Notes under the pieces: generated by a model
The model's database searches: none
The model's input: only the letters and a program-made list of their open reading frames with translations
Told to the model about the DNA's origin: nothing
NCBI GenBank assembly: GCA_026874595.1
Contig: CM049306.1
Location: 25,473,519 to 25,537,518, forward strand
Direction: 5' to 3'
Length of the DNA stretch: 64,000 nucleotides
Source of the DNA: Sipunculus nudus
Lineage: Eukaryota > Annelida > Sipuncula > Golfingiida > Sipunculidae
Shown here: positions 15,001 to 27,000 of the stretch, one piece after another
Layout: each line of letters starts with the position of its first letter
How positions within the stretch are numbered: the first letter of the stretch is position 1
Translations under genes and position numbers: made by a program

Positions 15001-18000
15001 AAATCCTAATTTTTTTATCACATCAATTTTTTTAATTTAAGTTTATATTTCAAATACATTTCCAATAAAACAGATACAACTGAATATAAAAGTTGATTCA
15101 TAATTCTCAATTGCATCATCATAAATCTCAATCTTGTCATATAACACCACACCATGCATACAAATGTTAATTTATTTTTTACCACAAAAATATATCTTTT
15201 AAATCTGCAAAACAATAAATATCTAAAAATAATACTTGATTTAGATTTCACAATTTTCAATTGTGTCTTTATTTATCCAAAATGTGCTTCATATTTTATA
15301 AATTTAAGCATACTGATGGGTTCAATTATATCTGTTAAAATCATTTTAAAGAAAATAAATTTCTTTAAAAATGCTACATTAACACAACATGGCATCTTCT
15401 GGATTACACTTGAATTACTTTTTTAAGGAAAGTTTTTGTATATTGGAGTGGAAACAGCGTTACAATTAAGGAAATACAGTGAAAACAATAACAATTACTG
15501 CATTACACTTACTGAGTTGGGTTTGCCGGTGGGGGGGGGGGGGGGGGGGAGGGTTGGGGTGGTTATATTAGAATAACTGTACACCTGTCATAGCAGGGGG
15601 TCTCCCCCAGTGACTGTAACAAATCAGAAACCTTGGCATAGCCCGACTTCCAATGACCTGGAGTGGGACCCTGCATCTGTAATCTGTTATCAAAGCAAAT
15701 GACTAAAGCAGAGCCTCAAGAAAAAAAAAATCAATAACTAGCTTAATTTTAAAGCTTTTATTTTCAAATTTCAGATTTAAACAAATTAAATATTTATGTT
15801 TACATGCTGTGAAAATTAAATCAATGGTACATACAGGAGAAAAACGTGCCATGGTCAAAGTTGGGCTAAATTTAAGGTACTGTTTTTATTTTTATGCTAA
15901 TAACTTAAAAAATTTACAAAATTCAGATCTAATTTTGGGTAAACAATTAAATCTTAATTCAACATAGTTATATACTTGGGAAAATAGACTCTAGTTTCAA
16001 AATTTTTCATGTTAAGTGAGTAAATATTTTTCCTGATATTTTACAAAGTCTATTATGTTCGGGCCCATAACTTAAAGAATTTATACTTAACAGACTTTAT
16101 TTCTGGCATGTACATAGGAACTATATAGAAAAATATTTATGGTTAATATGAGGAAAAACAGATGAGTGGTTTTGACATTAGGAAGTCCTGAAGAGTGAAA
16201 ATAGGTTTTTAATAAAAATTTGAGGTTTTTCCTTAATTTCTCAAAGGAACGAAGTCGCAAAGACCCAGTTTTCGGCTTGGTAGGAGATCTTGGGGACATC
16301 TAACATTATGCTGAATTTTGGATTCCTAAGTCTTACGGTTTCAAAACGTGCCACATCTACGGACGGACGGACGGACAGATGGACGGACGGACGGACAGAC
16401 GACGGACAATGGACCACGACTATAGCTCAGATGACTTATAGTCAGCTGAGCTAAAAATAGTAGACACAGATCTACCATTTTGCACAAAATTTCTACATAC
16501 CAATCTACTTACAATAAATGAAGATTCATGGACAGAACTATAATAAATTGAAAAGTATATAAAGTGATAGTATAAAGAAATAACAAATAAAACTGCAATA
16601 CTGTTAGAGGACAACATCCCTCCCCCCACCAAAAAATAAATGCCTGTTAGTTATTTGTGACCAATCCCTAACCTTGACCTTTAACCCCAAATTTTATAGG
16701 AGATTCCTAACCCCCATATAACATGTATATGGACTATGAAAACAATAGGGTGATTGGTTGTTGAGTTGTAAGGATATTCTCAAAACCTTAACCTGTGCTG
16801 AGTTCAGATCTGTACAAATTTTGTTTGTTAAGTGCTAATTACTGGCCTAAAAATTAAAATATTGAGAAAATTCTAATAGCTGTGATAGGTATTGTCACTG
16901 TTCATCAGTTTACTACATTTAATTGACGTATCTTCATTAGCAATGGAGTTAAGAGCCTCACTAAAAAAACTTTAACCTGACTTGTTCATATACAAACGGG
17001 GCCTATGACCTGGACCTTTGGGTCCCTAATTTACAGGGTTGGGGTGGGGGGGGGGGGGAGGGGGTGATTCCTTATCTCCTAGCAATACACATATGAAATA
17101 CAAAAGCAATAGGGCAAGTGGTTGCCAAGTTATACAGAGTTAACAAAAGACTTTTACCTGAGCTGGGTTGGGATCTGTACACATTGTGTTCACTAAATGC
17201 TAATTACTAGCTAATAAATTTAAATATGGTAAAAAAACTTTTAAAAGCTGTGCTAGGTAATGTCACTCTACATCAGTGTATTTAGTTTAATTGAAATGCC
17301 TCCATTAGCAATGGAGAATTGGGCCAAACAAAAAAAAATTTAATCTGAATTGCTTGTGAACAACAGGGACCTGTAAACGGACCTTTAAGGTTTTGATCCA
17401 TAAATTTAAGGGAACATTTTAACCCACAAGGTCTTACAATACATAAGTGAAATATGAAAGCAATATGTTAAGTTGTTGCTCAGATATAAAGAGTTAATTA
17501 AAAACTTTAACCTGAGCTTAGGTGGAGTCTGTACAAATTTTGTTTATAAGGTGCTTAATACTGGCCAAAAAAATTTAAATTTGGGGAAAGTTTTTAAAAG
17601 ATGTGCTAATTTTTGGTACTGCTCATCATATACTTAATTTAATTTAAATATCTTCATTAGCTATGGAATAATCGGCCTAACAAAAAAACTTTAACTTAAC
17701 TTGCTCAAAAACTGGGGGCCTGTGAGCTGGACCTTTGATCTTTTGATTCCCAGATCATAGGGGGGATTTCTAGCCACCTATACAGACATATATGTAAAAT
17801 TAAAGTAATTGGGTAGGTGGATGCTGAGTTATAAAGAGTTAACAAACACTTGGGGTGTCTACCGACTCTGCTGACACAGAGCTAATAAATTAACTGGACT
17901 GCCTGGACCGGTCAACCTGGCACATACCTTGGGTATCAAATTTTTTAATTTTTCTGGGGGGGTACTTACAAGCCCCATGGCTCAAAGGATATGGGAAACA

Positions 18001-21000
18001 GAGACCTAATTTCAAGTTTCAAGATGTCAAGATAGAAGATTCTAGGTCCAATGGTTATTATTTGTGCCCTGTTAACAGATGACTGCTTCATTTGGTCTAA
18101 AAAAATAGAGTAAAAAAATGTGTAGACAATTAAAAAACAAATGACAGGTTGCACCACCAGTTTGCATGAACTGATGGAACACTCCACGGCCAATATGCAT
18201 GCAAAGAATCATGGCAATCAATGCATTAGTTATTAAGATGCTGGAGCTTTTGTGTCAACTTTTTAATTATTCTAGGGGGTACTTATGAGCTTGATGGCTT
18301 GGAGGATATGGATAACAGAGACCTTTCCAAGGAGATTTTTCATGGACCTCCCCAGATGTCAAATTAGAATATTTTAGGCCCAAAGGTTATGATCTGTGTC
18401 CTGCTAATGGACAACCTCTTCATATGAAAATCTCAAAAATAGAGAAAAATATTTGAAGAAATTTGAAAAAAATACAGGTGGTGCCACCAGTTTGCATGAA
18501 CTGATTAAACACTCCATCATCAATATACATGCAAAGAATCACGGCCAGCAATGCATTAGTTATTCAGATACTGGAGCTTATGTATCAATTTTTCAATAAA
18601 TCTGGAGGGTACTTATGAGCCCCATAGCTTGGTGGATATGGGTAACAGATAACCTTTCCAAGGAATTTTTTTATGGACCTCTCTGGATGTACAGTTAGAA
18701 TATTCTAGGTCCAATGGTTATGATTTGTGTCCTGTTTATGGGAAACACTGCTGTTTGTGGATGGCTGGCTGGACATGGAGTGATCGCTATAGCTCAGCAT
18801 GACTTAAAGTCAGCTGAGCTAAAACCCTTGTCCCAGAGCTGTTCAGATTAAGGATGCTCTACTGTACAAATATACCTCCCACAGAGAAATATATTTATGT
18901 TTAAATATATGATTGAAGACTGATAAATCAAGATGAATTTTATTAGGGAATACTTACCGGTAAAAAATTAACTAGAATATGGGTAGTTGACAAGCGACTA
19001 CATGTATCCACCAAAATCAGAGTGGAACGGGTGAAGTGAGGCATGGATTGAGTGGCAAGGGGAAATAGAGTGAGGTGTGTTGCATATTAGCATGGATGTC
19101 TGCAGCCAAAATGTGTATATAGGTTGCGCCACCTACCAGAAAATCCAGAAAGCTGTCCAAGTTGTATACATATGCAAAATTTTAGGCAGATAAGTCAAAC
19201 CACTACATGTATATGAGTTTTTTATCCCACAGCAGACAAACAGAAGGACTTGTGCAAAAAAATAGTGGCAGGTGGCGGCACAAATTTTGTGTATGATTAT
19301 GAGCTGTGTGAGATCTATTCACATGCAAAATTTCAGGGGGGTATGTCCAACCAGTACTGAGATATAAGCCTGAATGTCTGCAGCATTAACATAAATGTAG
19401 GTGGCGCCACCTGCCATAAAAATTGAGAGAGCTATCCAAGATGTATGCACACGCAAAATTTTAGGCAGATAAGTCAAACCATTACTGAGATATGTGATTT
19501 TAGCCCACGGCAGACAAACAGACTGACGCTGTGCAAGATTGGTTGCAGGTGGTCCCTCCAGTTTTGTGTATGATAAAGACCTATGCGAGATCTAAACACA
19601 TGCAAAATTTTGGCCCAATCGGTCAAACCGTTCCTGAGTTATGAGCTTGGATGTCTGCAGCGTAAACTAGAATGTAGGTGGCGCCACCTGTCATAAAATC
19701 ATTAAAGCTGTCCAGGATGTATAAACCAGCAACATTTTAGGCAGATATGTCAAACAATTGCAAAGATATGAGTGATTTTATCCCACGGCAAACAAACAGA
19801 TGGCCGCTGTGCAAAAATTGTTGCAGGTGGTGCCACCAATTTTGTGTACAATAAAAAGCTAGGTGAGATCTATACACAGAATTATGGCCCAATCAGTCAA
19901 ACTGTTCCCAAGATATGAGCTTGGATGTCTGCAGTGTAAACTAGATTGTAGGTGGTGCCATCTGTCATAAAATCAAGAAAGCTGTCCATGATGTATAAAC
20001 TGCAAAATTTTAGGCAGATATGTCAAACCACTGCTGGGATAAGAGTGATTTTGTTCCACAGCAGACAAACACACGGACGCGTGCAAAAATGATTGCAGGT
20101 GGCGCCACCAGTTTTGCATATGATAAAGAGCTATGTTAGATCTATACACATGGTGGACACTAGTTTAGCGGCTTACTAGTGTCTTGACTGGTACCGACTC
20201 ATTTTATCACTATTCAAAGGAGGTAGAAAAGGCCGGTTACAATGTACTTCCGGAGACATGCTCTTGACAACATACGCCAAGCGGACCTCGCTTAACCGCT
20301 CAACTTAACATATACGTTTCAGTTTGCTGCCACATAAAACGGTTCTATTGAAACTTATAGATAAAATTATCAATAAGTTTTCCTTTTCTGTTTCATGCGG
20401 CGTGTCATCCCGGTATCATTTGGGCTACTCTGGTCTTTGCTTTGCAACGCAGGTCCCATAATGTATGATAAACCATCAGCTATGAACTTAAGTACGGAAG
20501 CCTGAGGCCCTGAGCATATAATATATATTTTTTTTATCAAACTTGATTATACTTTTGCATAATTTTGATTCCAGTGATTCAAACTCTTGAATGACGTATT
20601 GGTAAAACTACAAATTCGGCAATAAACAAGCACTGTATGTTTACATTACTTTTAAGCATCTTACACAGACACGCGGTGGTGCCACCTAAAATATATGGCA
20701 GGGTATCAGTCTATACAAAAATTCACACAAGTAAGCCGCTAAACTAGTGCCCACCTATACACGTGCAAATTTTCAGGAAGATATGTCAAACCAATCCGGA
20801 GATATAAGCATGGATATCTGCAGCGTGAATGTGAATGTAGGTGGCGCCACCTGTCATAAAATCAAGAAAGCTATCCAGGATGTATTAGCATGCCGAATTT
20901 TAGGTGAATTAGTCATACCACTGCAGAGATAAGAGTGATTTTAACGAATACGGCGGCGGCGGAACCTGGTCAAAAACATAGTATCCGCAAAACATTGTTT

Positions 21001-24000
21001 TGGCAGATACAAATATCACTTATCAAATATTAATTGTATTACCATAAGGAAGGTATTTATAGAAGGGAAGTTGTCATAATCTTACCATACTGTCTATATG
21101 GTCTCAATAACCTGAAATTAGGTATATAGGCACACAAACCTTTGACATCATATTTTCAAATGCCTATATCATTCTAGCTCAGGATGAAGACATTTTTATT
21201 AAAAACAAAATGTAGTGAATAAGGTGTGCTTTTACCTTTTTCTGTTCTTTCTCTAACCTTTTTAACAAATCTCTCCTTGCGGCTTCACTGGTCCCATACT
21301 GATGCTGCAATAGACCATTATTACATTAAAGTTGGGTGATATGACATTCTACAATAGTACATATTACATCAATTTAGCCATCTGATGAACATCAGAAGTA
21401 ACATGTCATGGTTTCAGATTAAACTCAACAATATACAGGAGCATATGGTGCACACCAGTAAATATCTTACTATGTCTGTCACGCATGCATAATAAATAAC
21501 CTCTTCTTCAAAACTGCACATCTGCAAATTCCCCATAATTGTCCATTTGTGTTATATGAATAAAGCCTGACACACTAAACTGCATGGTGAACAGAAATTC
21601 ATGAAATAGGCAGAAAATAGCAGTCAGTTACTTCCCCCGTACTTGCCAGAGTATTTCATACCCCATGCCTAATCCATGCTACACCTTACACACATACAAC
21701 CTAGAACCACAGCTTGATGCTCATTGGCCTTTCTAGTTACAATATGTTTTAAAGGGATATATCATCATACAAATGTTATACTTCATGGTTCCGTGCATAA
21801 TTTTCATGAATAAAAGCACTGACGCTTAAGGGTTATTTGTTTAAAATAATTTCATCTAGAAAAAAAGGCAGTATTTCATAAGAATAATTATTTTAAAATC
21901 ATATACCATTTCTAACTGTGATAACCACCAAGATAGCAAGACAAAAATAATCATATCTTCAGTATTCACTAGAAAATGGGGACCCATTGCAGATGAAGGG
22001 TATATTGCCTGAAGTGGGCCTCGAAAGGTAGCAAAATGCCCAGACCCATAAGGAAGCGTCATCTGGTGGTCAATACAGAACCAATTATTTATGTTTTTGT
22101 GGAAATGGGCCAGGGTGAAGGTTAGCAATGGCGAGGTTGAGAGCGCTACAGACTGAAAGACCTGTGATGTTATGATGCCGGGAATCCAACTGTATGCAAG
22201 AGGAAGGGCAAAATTGGTGTGCATTCTGTATGTTACACCATATGACTAACATATAAACAAACTGACAGAACAATTTTAGTAGTATATAGACTGTGTCATC
22301 AATAAAATGATACAGCAAATTACACGTACAGTGAACAGTTCTGATATAGCAATATACTGATCAAGCCTTAATAATCAATATTCATGAATTCTCTTATTAT
22401 TAAAGGAACTGGATCGGCTACAATGATGCTCTAACACTCAAGCACACACCATTTACAAACCTCTGACTGTTCACTTACTAAAGCTTGATCCTTCTCTTGT
22501 CTGGCTAATTTAGATTCCTTCAAAAAGCGAGCGTTGTCAGCTTTCAATCTTTGAACTTCTTGTCTCAAATTTTCATTCTCTATTAAGAGTACCTGTAGAA
22601 CACAAACATGGAGGTAATATACATGACACCTTCAGATTAAATATTATGGTACCACATTTTTACTTTAAACATTGACAAAAACATCATTAAACTGCACATG
22701 TGATACGATAGTTATTATAATACATTAAATTCTTTCACTTTCAGTATATGTTTTGACAGGAAATTTTTACTTTGGTAAAAATAAATACAACTGAACCAAA
22801 TTATCTTTATTAGATGCCCCAAATATTTAAAACTGTGATGTACCATGTTTGAAACTATACTTACTTAAAACTTATCAGCATCATTTGACTATTACAAAGT
22901 TTGTGAGTAGGTTTGTAAGACTTCTAATTTTTAAATTTGCTGCAATAAATTTACATATCTCAAACTTCAAAATAATTCATTTTACTGATTAGTCATTATT
23001 TAAATATTAATCTTTCGATCATCAGAATGTAATGTGTGCTAAGCATTGAATAAAAGCAGAATATATTAAGATTTCCTTATTCCAGTTACCTCATTTTTCC
23101 TGATGATATCCTGTATCCGAATTGATGTTGTAGTTCTCATCAACTTTGTCTCTGCTAACTTTGTAACATGCCTGTAAGAAATAAAAACCATATAAAATAC
23201 ACTTTTATAACTCATACAGTGATGTTGTGACATCAAAAGAGTTAATAGAAACTGACCATCTTGATCATGAATTGATTAAAAAATGACCTATTTTATCATT
23301 ATACACACAAGATAGACTGTTCATTATTACTGTTGTTATGACTGTTGTTTTTTTTCATTTTTATTATTATTATTTATATTATTATTTTAAATTTTACTAA
23401 TTTTAGATAAGTTCATCAACATACATTAACATAAGTAACATGTCACTACAAGTAACATACCTTTGAAATACAGCTTTATCATCATCTAGATCCTTATCTG
23501 TAATCTTGGGTTTATCTTTCTTATCTTCGACATCTTGGGAATCCTGAGAATGATAAATCGGTGGTGAGATTATGACATGATGCAAACTGTACCATATGAT
23601 ATTTAACAGTGCTTTTACTGCCATACTGAGAGTAACCTTGATACAACAATTGCCTAGAGGCACAAATAGTCCCCTGCCTGGCCATATGTTTACCTAGGAA
23701 AGTGTGGCATCAGTGTAAGGATGGGACGTAAGGAAGGACAGACATGGATCATTTTAGTAGTCCTCCCTCCTTAAACCAGGGGGACTAATAAAACCTTCTT
23801 TTTGCATGTAAGTTGTGTTAAACAGCTAGAACCTACAGAAAACATCAGCATGTCCATGGTTATAGGCTCAAGTAGATGTGGTAATAAGTAAACTAGAGGT
23901 TTGGAAAATTTTAATGCTTGAAATTTTGACAAAAGTGGTTTTCATTTAACAAGTTTGACACAACAAAACAGCATCTACAATCAACTGGACAAACCATCTT

Positions 24001-27000
24001 CCAGTTATTAATTTCACAACATTACTGTTCTATAAGAGACTTTCATGTGAAAAGAAAACAAATTCTGAAGAGCAAAGAATATAAATCCTCCAAAACGTTC
24101 AGGAAATGTTAGTGGGTACCTCCTGTTGCTGGAGGACAGGCTGTGCTGTGGCTGGTCTTTCTGGTGCTGGGTCATGCTCCTGTCTGCCGACTGTGGCTGT
24201 TGCTGGTCTGCTCCGTGCTGCCTCTTTAGTGCTGAGAAACTGTTCTCTGTATCTGAAGGCCAGGTCCTGAGATTCATTCAGATCATTCTCTAACTTCTTA
24301 CATCTGCTCTCGGCTGAAAAAATGTTATTTCTTTGTAATAGTATTCAAAAATAAATTATGTACCAGAATATTTACAAACATTCAACAGTTGTCCAGACTT
24401 CATTAATTCCAAAAACATATATGTCTGATCAATAAAAGAAATACTGAGAAGCATAATTTGCTGGTGTCTGTAAAGATAAAGGTTTCTAAGCTGCAATGAA
24501 TAGTGCTTACTTAAAGAAAAGGTCCATCCTGTGGGCATAATTGTTCATTAAATGATGATAACAATACCCACATGATCATACAGACCTCTTATTACTGAGT
24601 ATTTGAATTTCATGTTTTATATGAACTGGCTTTGAAAAATTTAAGTCATGCTAGTAGTAAAAATATGAGTAAATCAGAATCAGGTGGAATGCTTAACACC
24701 AATTAAGAATGAGCTGAAGTCTTTATTGGAAAATGGTGATGTTATGGATTCTTAGACAAGTGACAAACAAATACGAAATTAATGAAGTGAAGAGTTTAAT
24801 ATCCAGAACTGCTGATGCTTTTTTCCATGTAAAACTAACCTTGTATAGCCCTCCTCTCATACATCCTCATCAACTTGATTGCGTTGAGTCTGGTCAGACG
24901 ATCATCCTGTTTCTGCTGACTTTGGTGCTTGTTCTCCTTCTGAAGGTTATGCATTCTTCGCTGTACCAGTAACTCAGTCTGAAGTTTTCCATTCAGGTCA
25001 TCTAACTTCCTCATCATCCCAGCCTTCATTTCATACGCTAACTCCTGCTCATGTGGAGTCAGTCGGAATCTGACATACACAGTCAGTTATAATAACAGTT
25101 ATACAATGATAGATAAAATAATAAAGCCTGTATATGCTGACTGTAAATAGAAATTCACAACACAAGAAATTTTAATAGCAAATATATCAGAGCACTGTTT
25201 ATCCAAATGGATCAAATTTTTGTTTGGATAAATGATCAATCTGATAAACAGTTTTGTACATATTGACCAAGGACTCCAAATGACTGCCATATAGCTAAAC
25301 AGCCGTTGTAAAATCTTATTCAAGCTGTCTGGTACCTTATTCTTGTCATGAATGATAACTCAAATGACATGCTCACTGCTGTAACCTAGTAAAAAGACTG
25401 GGATAATTAAGAAGAAAATGAAAAAATATTTTACAGAAAATTTATTCATAAAATAAAAGGCAACTAGATATTTCTTGGCACCGCAGGTGCCATAGTATCG
25501 CCAGACAATTAATCCCCCCTCCCTTTAAGCATAGGCCCCCCATCTTCAGCAACAATTAATATCAGACCACACTCACAGAAAAGGTCATTCTCATAGAAAA
25601 GGTCATGATCCAAATTTCAATATACATCATCCCCTAACCCATGTCTATGTATATGCAAGAAATCTGTCCATTAGTTTTTGACTTATAATGCTCACAGTAC
25701 TGATAAATGGCAATGATGGGGTATTAAACGGCACAATACAAGTAAAAGAATAACAGGTGGCGCCACCTGTTTCCGGTACATGACAATACTTTCCAAGATC
25801 TTCGAACATGTTGATTTTTGGACCAATGCATGCATTCCTTATTGAGATATTAATGATTTTGTGTAATTTTCACCATATATGGCAATATTCAAGGTCAAGG
25901 CCACTCTAATAGGAAAGGTCATGACCCCAATTTATATATACATTATCCCATAACCCATGTCTATGTATATGCATAATATGAAAGAAATCTGTCCATTAGT
26001 TTTTGACTTATAATGCTCACAGGTTATAAATGTACTGTTAAGTGGCAATGATGGGGTATTAAACGGCACGAAAACAAGTAAAAGAATAACAGGTGGCACC
26101 ACCTGTTTCCTGTACATGACAACACTATCCAAGATCTTCGTTCAAGTTGATTTTTGGACCAATCAATGCATCCCTTATTGAGAAATTAATGATTTTGTGT
26201 GATTTTCACCATATATGGCAATATTCAAGGTCAAGGCCACTCATTGGAAAGGTCATGACCCCTATTCAAATAAACATTATCCTATAACCCATATCCATGT
26301 ATATGCATAATATGAAAGAAATTTGTCCATTAGTTTTTGACTTATAATGCTCACAGTACTGATAAATGGCAATGATGGGGTATTAAACGGCACAAAACAA
26401 GTAAAAGAATAACAGGTGGCGCCACCTGTTTCCGGTACATGACAAAACTTTCCAAGATCTTCGAACATGTTGATTTTTGGACCAATGCATGCATCCCTTA
26501 TTGAGATATTAATGATTTTGTGTAATTTTTCACCATATATGGCAATATTCAAGGTCAAGGCCACTCTAATAGGAAAGGTCATGACCCCAATTTATATATA
26601 CATCATCCCATAACCCATGTCTATGTATATGCATAATATGAAAGAAATCTGTCCATTAGTTTTTGACTTATAATGCTCACAGGTTATAAATGTACTGTTA
26701 AGTGGCAATGATGGGGTATTAAACGGCACGAAAACAAGTAAAAGAATAACAGGTGGCGCCACCTGTTTCCGGTACATGACATTACTATCCAAGATCTTCG
26801 GTCAAGTTGATTTTTGGACCAATGCATGCATCCCTTATTGAGAAATTAATGATTTTGTGTGATTTTCACCATATATGGCAATATTCAAGGTCAAGGCCAC
26901 TCTCATAGGAAAAGTCATGACCCCAATTTAAATAAACATCATCCCATAACCCATATCTATGTATTTGCATAATATGAAAGAAATCTGTCCATTAGTTTTT

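Noticed and set aside
21856-22224. 122-residue open frame on the minus strand
   Set aside because: Hydrophobic, irregular composition, no splice support, and lies between exons 7 and 8 of the coiled-coil gene. Treated as intronic chance.
25932-26792. Near-identical 66-residue frames at 25932-26132 and 26592-26792
   Set aside because: They reflect the 660-bp dimer period of the family C repeat, with no codon-level conservation pattern that I can see.
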